Numbered from the stretch's first letter, positions 30,808 to 42,381 are shown. The stretch: 64,000 nucleotides of DNA from Xenoacremonium recifei (GCA_012184525.1 WOFQ01000001.1:1488001-1552000), one strand, 5' to 3'. The notes: generated by a model from the sequence alone, not told the origin. Program-made: numbers and translations.

Positions 30808-33800
30808 TCAGACGCCGCTCATCTCCCAGAGTTCATCGTTTCTAAACTTGGCTGGCGGGCGTCTATTCCTCATAGCCCTGTCCATCCGCTTCCTGACCAC
30901 GACATCCTGATCGTCATCGTCATCGTCGTATTCATCGTCCTCGACTTCGTCTCCCATCTCGTACGCATCAACCTCAGGCGGGCGGATGCTGGCCTCCATT
31001 TCTTCTAGCCTGCTGATCTCACTGTCTTCGATTTCCATCTCAACAGGTGTTTGGATGGCTTGTTCAAGAGCCGGGGGTGGTACCTCTGGCACCATGGGCT
31101 TTGGCTCGGGATTATGATGCTCCTCGATAACGGTAGCAGTAGGGGTTGGTGTAGGAGGGGCAGCTTTTGGTACTGGCCGTGGATGCTTTCTAGGTCTGCC
31201 ACTACCAGGCCTGGCACCACCACGCTTGCCCCGTGTCTTGGGTTGACCACGGGCTTTGTCAACTTCAACCTTTGGTCGGCGCCGCCTCCGCAGCCTCTGC
31301 ATCGAATTGCCGAGAGGGTCGTCCGAGTCGAAAGTTGACGGGCTTTCTGCTGGAGTGTTGACTGCAGGTCCTCCTTTTGGTCGATACTCCTCTTCTTCAG
31401 AGTCGTCTTGAACCCGCTTGCGTTTGCGGGATGGTTTTGTAATCTCTGCAACAGTCCAATCGTCCATTGTCGTGTCCTCATCAAAGCCATAAGACGAGGT
31501 CCCTTGCTTAACCTTAGCCTTTTTCTTCTTTTCAGCCTTCGGAGCCTTTCTGGCGACTCCGGCTTCTTCGGCCTGCCGAGGTCGACGACCTGGCTTTCTG
31601 GACTGAGCAGGTCGCCCTGACTCCTTCTCATCGAGAAGCTTCTCCGTTAAGTTAGGGAAGTTCTTCCCGTAATTGAAAAACAGTTCCTCGCCAGCCTCGA
31701 TATTACGCAGGGCTGTGAATTTAATGCGGAATTCGCCGTTCACGTACACAATCCGAGGTGTGATGTTGCAGCCGCGCGTATCGCTCTCCGCCGCATGATT
31801 GATGTATCGGCTTAGATTGCCGAAGCTTGCTGCATCAACCCAAATACCCTCGTTTTCCAGGAGAGTGAAGACGTAGGAGACGCTGTTTTCCTTGCCACCG
31901 AATACGTCGCCTCTCCGTGCCTCTCGTCTAACGCCCTCGTCATGAGTAATGAGTTCACCAACATATTCGATGACAAAGTCATCCTGCGCGATATCGACGG
32001 CTGTATAAAGCCCATAACCACAGAACTGCAACTGGCTTCGGCCCAAGACGACTGTCTTGAAGACTCCGCGCTGCAAATCACAGTTTTGGCATCCAGTTGC
32101 GTGCAACACATCGTCGTGCGCATTCGCAGGGTCAGCCCGTTCCACGATACCGCAAGTCCCGCAAAGGTCTGGGTCACACTCGCGGTTCAGTTGAATGCAG
32201 ATGCAAGGTCGATCCTTTTGTTTGGCAACACATGACCGGCCGAGAGAATTGCAGGCGCAACCCGTGAACTTATATGCACAGCATTCGGCTGTGCAATCAC
32301 AGAACTTTTCGCAGAGAAGACCTCTCTGGACACACGAGCAGGTCTCTTGTGTACAGGGCCCATCATGGGAGCAAGGCTCTGGGGTGTCTCGTTGCTGGTG
32401 CTCGTGGCTGACAGTGTGGTCCTGCCAATCGCCAATTAAGCACTTCTTGTATCGATCATACCAGGAAAGAGTTCTGATCTGGGGTTTTCGGTGGGGCTCT
32501 TCTGGAGGCTGCGGAATATCGAGTTCCTCGAATTGTTTGAAAACGTCGCAGCAATCCCGGCTCAGAAGATCTGCAGCCAGACAGACCGGGTCCTTTTTCG
32601 TTTTGCTGTCCGCAGCTGCAGTCGTGATCGCGCGGAGTACCATGCGCTCTTCATGAGACCATGGTGTTATATCTGAGCTTTCGATAAGGGTGGTATGCGT
32701 AAGGTAACATTGGCGGTGGCACGGAACTGAGGCATGATTCCCGTTTGTAACGGCTGGCTCGTCCGTCTTGCGCTGCTTTCTGTGTCTGAGGAAGTCCTGG
32801 AGACGCCCAGGCATAGAAAATGTTGCCTTTCGGTTGTTGACATCATAGTCTCCATGATCACATGAATGACTGAAACAAACGTTACAGCCTAAGTTCCAAT
32901 AAGTCCCCAGATAATTGCCAATATCCCCATGGATCTCATCCTGTGAGCTGGAACCATCTTTGGCATTTGGTTTCGAGTCCAAAACACTGTCAACAGAGTC
33001 GTCCAGCAACAGGACGTCTCGCAGTTCGATCTGCTTTCTTGGATTTGGCTGTTCCTGGCTGAACACGCGGTTGAAAGCTTCGAAAAATCTTTCCGCCGTT
33101 TTTCTAGCCTCGACGGTCGCAAAATTGTTGGCCTCGGGATACGACTTGAGAACATCGCTTTTCTGCTGAGGTGTCATGAAAGTCTCCTGCTGCATAGCAC
33201 ACATCATCAATGAAGATTTTGTGCAATTCGGAATGGAAAGCTTTTCCAACCATCCATCCAAATAAAGCGAGATGGTGGCAGCAATCTCGTTTTTGATGGT
33301 AAAGGCGACCTTCTCTTCTCGGTTCATCGGTTTGAAACCAGATTTCCTGTCGATTTCTTCAAGCTCATTAAGCCATCGATTGTACTTGGCTTCCTCGGAT
33401 TTGTCGAGATCCCTCACGTGAGGGACAAATGTCAGCATCGTGCCGCGCGTAAGGATGTTTTTGCGGGTTTCCACATGTGGATTTCGATAAGTAGGCACAC
33501 GCTCTTCATGTGTTTTAACACATACAACCGGGCATCGGACCTCCCGGTGATCTTTCCTGTTCTTGATGTGCTGCTGTTTCTTTTATTTAGTAAGCGAAAT
33601 GGAAACGAGTTAAATACGATAATGAATTAGCCAACCTTGATCTTAATCCTCAAAATCTCGCTGTTTTCTGTGATCGGGTTTTTGCTAATGTTGGCAAAGA
33701 GGTCCGTTCCCGAACGAGGGCGTCGCTCTTTAGGCTTGACTGAATCGATGATATACGTGACCAAACGGGCATGGTCATCCTTGACATCCTGACGAAACGC

Positions 33801-34721
33801 TGAAAGGGACTGTACCATCTTTCGTACATCCCATTCTGGTTTTACTGGCGTCATATCCTTGGTAGACTGCTCACGTGCCCTTCGTTCCGGTGTTGACGAT
33901 GCCTTCAACTGCTGTTGGGAGACCTCTTCTGGCATTTGCTGGGGAACCTGCTGGTGAGCCTGCTGAGGGACTTGTTGGGGACTCTGATGAGGGGCCTTCT
34001 GAGTGATCTGCTGGACTTTGGTTACTTGCTGTACGGCTTCCTGGGCCGCTTGCTGTGAGCCAGTCTGTCTGAGTTGTTGGGCGACCTTGCTAGAAACATC
34101 GACGGCAGATGTTGGGGTCATCTCGTTCACATGCCTGGTGCTCAAGTTCGTCGACGCCGAGACGGCCAAAGCGACAGAGGCAGCAGCCGGGGCAGGAGAT
34201 GGCGGAGCCAAGATCTTGGATGTAAAAAGCGCTGGCTTTGGTGGGTTAGTAGAAGCTTGCGTCTGTGCTTGCGATGGCAACACGAATGACGCTGGGACTG
34301 CCAGGAGTTTGGGGCTTGGACTGCGGCTGGGTTCGAGCACTTGAGGTGGTCGTGATGGAGGCGCGGACACCGGCGCCGGCGCAGGCAACGACGCAAACGC
34401 GGGGACAGAAGTCGATTGGTAATTTGTAGACTGGATCTGCGACGGTGGCGGTTCTCGCGAAGTGTCGGGAGGCGGGTACCCGTATGGACTCAGAATGCTG
34501 GCCGCTGTCCTCCTGATGGGCGGCGGGCTGATAGGGCTTCGGCTGCCCAGAAGGTGATGGGGGTTGTAAGAAGGCCGCTCCGTGAAGGAGGCACCAGAGT
34601 CCAGCGGGAACGGCCAGCTTTTCGCCGAAGAGGACTGTTGTGGGCGACCGGGGAGGCCATTTGACTTCGCGTTGTCAGAATCACTGGAGGGGTCCAGAGT
34701 CAAATCGATCTCCACTACCAT
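30808..34721 (-). CDS. kmt6: Histone H3 lysine-27 methyltransferase KMT6 (Enhancer of zeste, PRC2 catalytic subunit)
   Basis: Two exons (33636-34721 and 30808-33573, the acceptor possibly three bases lower) give about 1283 residues. Exon 1 (362 residues) is a disordered Pro/Ser/Gln-rich region with QQVPQQAHQQVPQQ repeats. Exon 2 begins IKNRKDHREVRCPVV and has the EZH2 layout: N-terminal EBD/BAM-like region (GFKPMNREEKVAFTIKNEIA), SANT-like helices (WSHEERMVLRAIT), a CXC zinc domain at about 760-835 (CSHDGPCTQETCSC, CDCTAECC), and SET at about 880-1000 (GLYTAVDIAQDDFVIEYVGE, SRYINHAAES, EELFFNYGKNF). The catalytic NH and FNYG motifs are intact. A C-terminal extension of about 280 residues carries AT-hook-like basic motifs (GARPGSGRPRKHPRP) and acidic runs. 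It deposits H3K27me3 in facultative heterochromatin and silences secondary-metabolite and effector genes in related fungi. Confidence 0.95.
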
Positions 34722-36505
34722 GGCGGCGGCAATGGATGCTCGAGGCGCATAAAGGTTGTAAGAAACTTGCCTTTCCGTTGGGTTTGTGTATGGCCTCCAC
34801 CATTCTGTTGACAAAGGAGAAGGTTCCCGCGCGGTAGAAGTAGGGGCGATCAGTCGGGTGAGGTGAGTTGATTGTGACAAGGCAAACAAATGCCCTACAG
34901 CAGGAGCCAAGTTTGCGCGAGGCTGCCGACCCGACAGTGAATTGGACGCGCCCCGAGGTGAGAGGCAAGTGCCCGTTCGACGTCTACCGCGAGAACGTCG
35001 CGCGGGGGGGTCTTTGGCTTGCTGATGCCTCCAATCTTGAAGCCGGCTGTGAGGCGAAAGTGAGCGCTCGTGCCGTTTGTAATAAAAGACAGCAAAGAGA
35101 CGCGTTGAGGAGTCTTGGAGGTAGGAATAAAGCGCGTTAGCGACGTGGGACGGGAAGCGCGCTTAGCCGCAACGGGTAGCCGAGCAGCGCCCTGGGGGTG
35201 CCTTCCCTGCTAGGATCGTGCTTGCTCTGCCGAACCACAGCAATCAAAGACAAATGGCTGCTCTTCAGCAAATGATGGGCACGGCTTTTTTCCGTTCCAG
35301 GGGTCTTGGCCTACAAGGCTGGACGATAAGACTATCTGGCGATGCGAAAAAGCCTCCGGAGGGGAAGCGCATAACGGCGTGCCGCCACTTACGCCTATTT
35401 CCCCTGTGTCTGTCGGAAAACATTACTCTGTACCTACGACACGGAGCGCGGAGTAATATTACGGATCCTCCATAAGTGCCTGCCGTGTCGCTGCAAAAGG
35501 CTACCTGCCTAGGTATGAAATAAGGTAGACACTTAATCCAGCATCCGAGGTTACCTGAGGATCACGCATCAAGCAGCATGCCCTCACACCCTCAGATGAT
35601 GCCATATCCAAGCCCGAGAGGTCGTGTCAGTCGGATGCCTCGGCGACACTGCCGTCACCACCTCAGTGTCCGGGGCAAATGGGCCAGAGCTGGCTATCTG
35701 GCGATGGGGAGATAATTGGCCTTGCCCAACCTAAGGAACAGTGACATCAACACCACACCGAGGCGTCAGCTGTGGTTGCACCGACGAGTAGGACGTCTGC
35801 GTCGCCTCCTGTGACGGGAGTAGCGGGCTCTGGAACATCCGTACTGGCCATGCAGAACCCTGAATTGGCGTCTCCAGGCCAATGTGCTTTCTTCTTCCGT
35901 CATCAACTCGCTCTAGCCACGAGCTAAGATGGTGTAAACCGCAGCTTGCGCCCAGACACGAGCCGCATCCGGGAAGGGAAAGGCTGCTGGTTGCGATGAG
36001 GTCCCAAAACTGCATCCCTGGCAACGACGCAAAATGCACCATGCCGAGGGCGGGACCTGCGGAGGAGAGCAAACAGGGTACAGGTACCGCAAGGGACGTG
36101 CATGCTTGGGGCCTCGCCAAGTAGCGCTACCTGGACTCAGGGCTCCCGCCTGTAGCTACCTAGCGCCTGGATGTCTGAGGTGGGATCAGCGAGCACTGCC
36201 GCCCACTTTTGCGGTTGTGGACACAAGGATGACGTCGCCGACCAGCTCTCCCCAAAATGTGACGATCTTGGCCTCCGCCATCACTTGCAGAGCTGCCCGG
36301 TTTCCCATAAAACCTTCGTGATCCCTTCAGCCCTGGCCTTCGCCTTTTGTTATTCCAAACCTCCGCCAAGTATTGTCGTACTCTGCGTCTGCCTCCACCT
36401 GCCACTGTAACCCTCCCCAAGCACGAGGATCCCCCGCTACATCCGCATCCGTATATTTCACTCCACCGCTTTCTCGGTCGCATCTATCACAAGCACACCA
36501 TCACT
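34722..36505. promoter_or_regulatory. Divergent KMT6 / PIL1 intergenic region, 1.8 kb
   Basis: Both flanking genes start outwards from here, so this is a shared promoter region. It is GC-rich near KMT6, with an ACGCGT MCB-type site at 35100-35105 and further GCGCGTTAGCG nearby. No open frame has recognisable protein features. Confidence 0.5.
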
Positions 36506-37816
36506 ATGCATCGCACGTACTCTATGCGCCAGACCCGGGCGCCTACTGCGTCCCAGCTCCAGGTATGCGCTTTGTTGCTGGCATCGCCTAAGCGAAGCGA
36601 CAGATGCTGACAATGATGCAGAACCCCCCGCCCCCTCCCTCGACCACCAAGTCCGGCCGTCTGTTCAAAGGAAGCTTCGGTAAGCTCTCCCGTTTCTCAG
36701 ATTGCACGATGCGATGTCCGTGCTTGAAGATTGAACTCGCCAACTAACTCGGGTCGCACTATAGGCCATGCTCTCCGTCGCAATGCTGGTGGTGCTTTCG
36801 GTCCTGACTTGGCCAAAAAGCTCTCGCAGCTAGTGAAGATGGAGAAGAACGTCATGCGAAGCATGGAGACTGTTGCTCGAGAGCGCATGGAGGTTGCTGT
36901 ATGTTTCACTCCGGCAATTCCTCATCCATTTAATCGCTAATCCTCTACTAGCAACAACTCTCGCTCTGGGGTGAGGTCGCTGATGAAGACGTCTCTGACG
37001 TCACCGACAAGCTTGGAGTCCTTCTGTACGAGATTGGCGAGCTGGAGGATCAATACGTCGATCGCTATGACCAGTACCGAATTACGATGAAGAGTATTCG
37101 CAACATCGAGGCGTCGGTTCAGCCCAGCCGAGACCGTACGTGGCTCATCCCGCATCCACAACACAAGGCTTGCGGCTAACACCTAACCTATAGGCAAGCA
37201 GAAAATCACCGACCAAATCGCTCAACTCAAGTACAAGGAGCCCAACTCCCCCAAGATCGTCGTCCTCGAACAGGAACTTGTCCGAGCCGAGGCCGAGTCG
37301 CTGGTTGCTGAGGCGCAGCTGTCCAACATCACCCGCGAGAAGGTCAAGGCTGCTTACACTTACCAATTCGACGCCTTGCGCGAGCATTGCGAGAAGGTCG
37401 CGATCATCGCTGGCTACGGCAAGCACCTTCTGGACTTGATTGACGACTCTCCCGTCACCCCGGGCGAGACACGCCAGGCTTACGATGGATATGAAGCTAG
37501 CAAGGCCATTATTCAGGATTGCGAGGACGCCCTCACGAACTGGGTCTCTTCCAATGCTGTCGTCTCTTCTAAGCTATCTACCCGCGCTCGCACCCTATCC
37601 CAGAGACGGCGCAACAACATCCGTGCCCGAAACGAGGGCCATGATCTCTCAGGCCAGGATGTTCCCCTCAATGATAGCAGCTCGTGGGTCGGCCGAGATG
37701 CAGAACTTGAGAGCGAGGAAGAGGAGGAGGAAGACGCCCACGACTCTGTCCTCGGTAGTGATGCTGGGATGAACGGCGAACACCGCGGCCGTACCCAGGA
37801 AGCCATTGCCGCGTAG
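36506..37816 (+). CDS. pil1: Eisosome core component Pil1/Lsp1 (BAR-domain protein)
   Basis: Five exons (36506-36562, 36622-36679, 36765-36898, 36952-37135, 37194-37816) join in frame to 351 residues. The N-terminus MHRTYSMR and RNAGGAFGPDLAKKLSQLVKMEKN are characteristic of Pil1/Lsp1. The BAR domain spans about 40-265 (QQLSLWGEVADED, AQLKYKEPNSPKIVVLEQELVRAEAE, REHCEKVAIIAGYGKHLL). Pil1 assembles into half-cylinders under furrow-like plasma-membrane domains and binds PI(4,5)P2. The C-terminus is acidic and Ser-rich (ELESEEEEEEDAHDSV), as usual. The many short 5' introns are typical of this gene in filamentous fungi. Confidence 0.96.
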
Positions 37817-38053
37817 GGCTGCTGGTAGTGAAAAGCTCCTCAACAATTGACAGTGATGGGAGCCGCGAGGGGGGTGATCTTGAAGGATGATAATGGCGCT
37901 ATGTGTTTTGGAAAACCGGCCTCGGCTTCAGAGGCGTCTTGGTTGGCTCTGGATTAATGATTCGAATGGGCTTCTTTGGTCTTTTTTCCTCGGTAGTTCT
38001 CACCCCCTGTACTTTTATCTTTATCTTTGTGTGTTCGTTCTGTAGCAGAGCGC

Positions 38054-38426
38054 TCAAGCAATATCTTCATCTTGCACTTGGCTAGCAAACATCTCGACCT
38101 GCATCTTGACAATATGGTGACCCGGGACCACAACCAACCCGAGATATCGCGAAGTCATATCGAGTGTGATCGATTGGCCGGGAGCGGCAGCGGCAGCTTC
38201 AGCACGCTTCTTAGACGACGGTTCTCGATATTCGTAGGTATGCGCCAGGACGATGTTCTTGTCCTGTCAAGGCCTTCGTCAGTAGGCTAGAATACAATGC
38301 GAAAAGGTGACGCACCGGGTCGGTACACTTCAAAGCCCCCCAGAAAATGCGGCCATCTGTGGTCTGTACGCGCAGGTTCCTATTGAGTATACTGGAGAGA
38401 TACTCTCGAGCCTCTTCCTTTTCCAT
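38054..38426 (-). CDS. LSM-domain protein, N-alpha-acetyltransferase 38 (NAA38/LSMD1, Mak31) like
   Basis: Two exons (38316-38426 and 38054-38263) give 106 residues. The first exon has the Sm1 motif (YLSSILNRNLRVQTTDGRIFWGALKCTD) and the second the Sm2 region (LVVVPGHHIVKMQVE) after DKNIVLAHTYEY. The spacing, with an Ala/Lys-rich linker (SSKKRAEAAAAA), fits LSMD1/NAA38, an auxiliary subunit of the NatC acetyltransferase, rather than canonical Lsm1-8. An Lsm-like RNA-binding role cannot be excluded. It converges on PIL1 and diverges from RAD2 (382 bp). Confidence 0.88.
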
Positions 38427-38808
38427 CGCAGCGTTTTCTGACTGCGCTGGTCAAGGGCCAGCCAGATACAAGAAGGCGCAAGATGGCAGAGCGAGGTGGA
38501 CTCGAGATTCGGTGGAATGTCTTTTGCTCGAGGTTTAGGGTGCAGCCAATAGATTAGCGGCGATAGGGCCCCCGCTGACGTTATGGCGGGTGTTCATCCG
38601 CGGCCGTGAATCTTCATGGAAGCCTGCCCCTCTGACTGTTACAAATCCTCCATGTTTTGAAAACCTTTCACTGAATTGGTGACATTTCTGGGCATCTCCT
38701 GATCATGAGATGACCTCAACCCGTCTGAGAGGGGATCCGCTCTCTATAATCCTGCCGATACGGCTCTTCGCGCTCTAAAGCCTACGATCCTTGCTCCAGG
38801 CGTTCATC
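38427..38808. promoter_or_regulatory. Divergent NAA38-like / RAD2 promoter region
   Basis: 382 bp between divergent start codons. TATAAT near 38745 lies about 60 bp before the RAD2 ATG. No gene is seen. Confidence 0.45.
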
Positions 38809-41800
38809 ATGGGTGTTAACGGGCTCTGGACCGTGATTCAGCCATGCGCTCGACCGACCAATTTGGCCACACTCAATCGCAAACGACTGGCCGTTGATGC
38901 CTCGATCTGGATTTACCAATTCCTCAAAGCAGTGCGCGACAAGGAAGGAAATGCTCTGCGCAACTCACACGTCGTGGGATTCTTCCGACGCATCTGCAAG
39001 CTGCTATGGTTCGGCATTTTACCTGTCTTCGTTTTCGATGGTGGCGCGCCCGCCCTCAAAAGGCAAACCATTCAGCTGCGCAAACGTCGCCGCGAGGGCC
39101 GCAGAGAGGATGCTGTCAGAACCGCAGGAAAGCTTCTTGCAGTGCAGATGCAGAGGCTTGCCGAGGAAGAACAGGAAAAGAGGAAACGGGATAAAGAACG
39201 CGACATTTCAGCCAGAGAAGCAGAACAGCAAGAAGTAATCCCCGATGCAAGTGAATTGGTCTACGTGGATGAGCTTGGCATGTCGCAGAAGGAGAGACTA
39301 CAGACGAGGAAATTCTTCAAACAGGATGCCTACCATCTCCCGGAGCTTGATGGAGGGATTGCCTCAATGGGGAGACCCGATGATCCCCGTATCATGAGTG
39401 TCGAAGAGTTGGAGGAATATGCCCGTCAGTTTCACAACGGAGAAGACATCAACCTTTACGACTTCAGCAAGATAGATTTCGACGGCGAATTCTTCAAGAG
39501 CTTACCACCTCCCGACCGATATAATATCCTTAACGCCGCCAGGCTCAGGAGCCGCCTGAGAATGGGTTTGAGCAAAGATCAGCTTGATGACATGTTCCCT
39601 GATCGAATGGCGTTTTCGAGATTCCAAATTGAGCGAGTGAAGGAAAGAAATCATTTGACCCAGCGACTCATGTATGAGGTGGGAATGACCGGGACTGACC
39701 TGACCCTTGGCATCAATGGACGGGTTGCTGGAGAGAAGAACCGAGAGTACATCCTTGTGAAGAACGAAGGTGTTGAGGGAGGCTGGGCCTTGGGTGTTGT
39801 GAGCAAGGACAAAGACATTGGGGAGGCTCATAAACCTATTGATGTGGATGCAATCCAAGTCCACTTCCAATCCAAGGATGAAGAGGAGGAGGACGACGAG
39901 GCTGATTTTGAAGACGTTCCTATTGAAGGTCTTAACCGGCTGCCAAAGCCGACTGCTTTTGTCCCTGTGACTCAAGCAGTCCAGGATATCGACGGCAATG
40001 ATGAAGGGTCCCTGTTTGTTGGAGAGCCTTCCGAGGACGTCGAACAATTATTCGAAGCACCTCCTCAGGAACAGCCTCATCCAGAGGAAGAAGAAGACTT
40101 AGCCCGAGCGATTGCCCTATCCTTGAAGAACCAGCACGGTGTCGGGGCTGAAGAAGAGGATGAGGAGGTTTTTGAGGACGTCGAGATCGAGGCCCCTGTC
40201 TGGAACCAGAAGGCAGTCGATGCGCAGAAACCGATTACTGCAAAAGGAGGCTCAATGATTGCTCACATTGTCAACAACAGAGCCAATGCCGCTGTGCCAA
40301 AACGAAAAGAGAAGGACTTTTCTGCTGAAAGCGACAGCGACGACGATATGCAAGCTGTTTTAGCCAAGTCGAGGAAGATGAAGAAGCCTCAGAAGCCACC
40401 GGCACCCGTTTTAGAGAACAAGAAAAATCCGTTCGATGGTCCCTTGCCGTTCCCAAAGCTCGACTGGGGTTCATCTCTTTTCGCAAAGAAGGCGCCTCAG
40501 AAGACTGGCGAGTCAGCAAAGGAGACAACAAATTACGAACCAGATCTTGAAGATGAAATGGCCGGAGGGTTTGAACCTGTTCCCCAGGACGAAGATGCAC
40601 CTAAACCGTTGCCTCCTTGGCTTGCGGATGACACCACAGACATCCGAGAGTCATTGAAGATGCAGAATGATGCTCAGAGGGAGATGAATAACGCTGACAG
40701 ACTCGCTGCCGAGGAAGAGGAAAAGCTTTTCAGACAAAAGCAAAAGGATGCCTTGATCGAGATCGATTCATCTGACGATGACAGTGAGATTGAAGTGGTT
40801 GAGATTCCACCATCGCCGGAGTCGGTTCATGCAGAAATCCCAGCCTTGGCAGAGCCTGAGATCACCCAAATCTCCCCAGCAGTAGATGAGGGTTCTTCTA
40901 CTGTTGTCGAATCCCAGCCACCAATCAAGGATCCCGAATATCTTTCCGAGATCCCTGATTTAACACACAAGGAGGTTGCTAAGTCACCAAAGCCTGACAA
41001 GGTGCTTGTAAGCTTTGAAGACCAGGCTTCAGAGTCTCCCGAACCCGATTTTGAGGACGTTCCAGAGGTACCCGTCGAGACTGCTCGACCTCGAAGCCTA
41101 TCGCCGGAGTTTGAAGATATCCCGGTGGTAGAGGTTCCTGTCACGTCCAATGCCCCTACAACTGAAGTCGCTGAAAATGACGATTTATTCGACGAATTTG
41201 ACGATGATGAGTTCAGTGATCCAGGCGATGAAGAACTCATGGCGCAAATGGCCGAGGAAGCTGAAGAGCATGCTAGATTTGCTAGCGAATTGAACAACAA
41301 GTCTGCGGCGCAAAATAGGGAAGACTACGAAAAGGAGTTGCGGGCCCTCCGTAGCCAGCAGAAGAAGGATCGACGTGATGCCGATGAAGTCACGCAAGTC
41401 ATGATCACCGAATGTCAAGCCCTTCTCAGGCTCTTCGGAATTCCCTACATTACGGCTCCTATGGAAGCTGAAGCTCAATGCGCGGAGCTCGTACGACTTG
41501 GGCTGGTTGATGGCATCGTTACCGACGACTCGGACACGTTTTTATTCGGCGGCACCCGAGTCTACAAGAATATGTTCAACAGCAACAAGTTTGTCGAGTG
41601 TTACCTAGGAGTTGATCTAGAGAAAGAACTCTCCTTGTCTCGCGAGCAACTTATCTCACTGGCACAACTCCTGGGATCCGATTACACTGAGGGTTTACCT
41701 GGAGTAGGTCCCGTCACCGCTGTGGAGATTCTTTCCGAGTTTCCAGGTAAGACTGGGCTAGAGAAATTTCGAGAGTGGTGGTTGGATGTGCAATCACATA

Positions 41801-42381
41801 CCCGTCCTAAGGGGGCGGATACGACGCCTTTCCGCAAGAAGTTTCGAAAATCCCAGGGCACGAAGCTCTTCCTGCCGCCAGGCTTTCCGAGCCCAGCTGT
41901 CTACGATGCATATCTCTACCCAGAAGTCGACAGTGATGCCGAACAGTTTCAATGGGGTGTTCCAGACGTCGAGGGCCTTCGACAATTTCTCATGGCAACA
42001 ATCGGATGGAGCAAGGAGCGGACAGATGAGGTCCTCGTGCCTGTCATCAAGGACATGAACAAGCGAGACCGAGAAGGCACTCAGAGCAACATCACAAGGT
42101 TTTTCGGCGGTGGTGTCGGAGTGGGTGCAAAGGAAGCATTCGCTCCGAGACAGAAAGCACAGGGGAGTAAAAGGATGTTGGCTGCCGTGGACAGACTGAG
42201 AGCCAATGTAAGTGGAGGTGACTCGAATATTGGAGATACCAGTGCAGGAAAGCGGAAACGAACAGCAACAAGAAATTCTGCTACTGCTGATGGTGATGAT
42301 GCCGAGTTTGTGGAGGTTTCGGAAGAAGAAGTGACCTCTTCCGCTAGCCGTAACAAGGGGAAGCGTACGAGGGCATCTTGA
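38809..42381 (+). CDS. rad2: Nucleotide-excision-repair endonuclease Rad2/XPG
   Basis: A single exon of 1190 residues. Rad2 makes the 3' incision during nucleotide excision repair and works with TFIIH. The N-region of the FEN/XPG nuclease fold starts at residue 1 (MGVNGLWTVIQPCARP, LAVDASIWIYQFLKAVRDKEG, PVFVFDGGAPALKRQT). A long acidic spacer follows, with repeated FEDVP/FEDVE motifs (DFEDVPIEG, VFEDVEIE, DFEDVPEVP). The I-region begins near 866 (RLFGIPYITAPMEAEAQCAE, VTDDSDTFLFGG). The helix-two-turn-helix DYTEGLPGVGPVTAVEIL lies near 960. The catalytic acidic residues DAS, EAEAQC and DDSD are present. Residues about 1092-1099 read QSNITRFF, a perfect PCNA-interacting PIP box. The C-terminus is basic and carries a nuclear signal (AGKRKRTA). 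The ATG at 38809 gives the invariant MGV start. Confidence 0.97.
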   Translation: MGVNGLWTVIQPCARPTNLATLNRKRLAVDASIWIYQFLKAVRDKEGNALRNSHVVGFFRRICKLLWFGILPVFVFDGGAPALKRQTIQLRKRRREGRREDAVRTAGKLLAVQMQRLAEEEQEKRKRDKERDISAREAEQQEVIPDASELVYVDELGMSQKERLQTRKFFKQDAYHLPELDGGIASMGRPDDPRIMSVEELEEYARQFHNGEDINLYDFSKIDFDGEFFKSLPPPDRYNILNAARLRSRLRMGLSKDQLDDMFPDRMAFSRFQIERVKERNHLTQRLMYEVGMTGTDLTLGINGRVAGEKNREYILVKNEGVEGGWALGVVSKDKDIGEAHKPIDVDAIQVHFQSKDEEEEDDEADFEDVPIEGLNRLPKPTAFVPVTQAVQDIDGNDEGSLFVGEPSEDVEQLFEAPPQEQPHPEEEEDLARAIALSLKNQHGVGAEEEDEEVFEDVEIEAPVWNQKAVDAQKPITAKGGSMIAHIVNNRANAAVPKRKEKDFSAESDSDDDMQAVLAKSRKMKKPQKPPAPVLENKKNPFDGPLPFPKLDWGSSLFAKKAPQKTGESAKETTNYEPDLEDEMAGGFEPVPQDEDAPKPLPPWLADDTTDIRESLKMQNDAQREMNNADRLAAEEEEKLFRQKQKDALIEIDSSDDDSEIEVVEIPPSPESVHAEIPALAEPEITQISPAVDEGSSTVVESQPPIKDPEYLSEIPDLTHKEVAKSPKPDKVLVSFEDQASESPEPDFEDVPEVPVETARPRSLSPEFEDIPVVEVPVTSNAPTTEVAENDDLFDEFDDDEFSDPGDEELMAQMAEEAEEHARFASELNNKSAAQNREDYEKELRALRSQQKKDRRDADEVTQVMITECQALLRLFGIPYITAPMEAEAQCAELVRLGLVDGIVTDDSDTFLFGGTRVYKNMFNSNKFVECYLGVDLEKELSLSREQLISLAQLLGSDYTEGLPGVGPVTAVEILSEFPGKTGLEKFREWWLDVQSHTRPKGADTTPFRKKFRKSQGTKLFLPPGFPSPAVYDAYLYPEVDSDAEQFQWGVPDVEGLRQFLMATIGWSKERTDEVLVPVIKDMNKRDREGTQSNITRFFGGGVGVGAKEAFAPRQKAQGSKRMLAAVDRLRANVSGGDSNIGDTSAGKRKRTATRNSATADGDDAEFVEVSEEEVTSSASRNKGKRTRAS

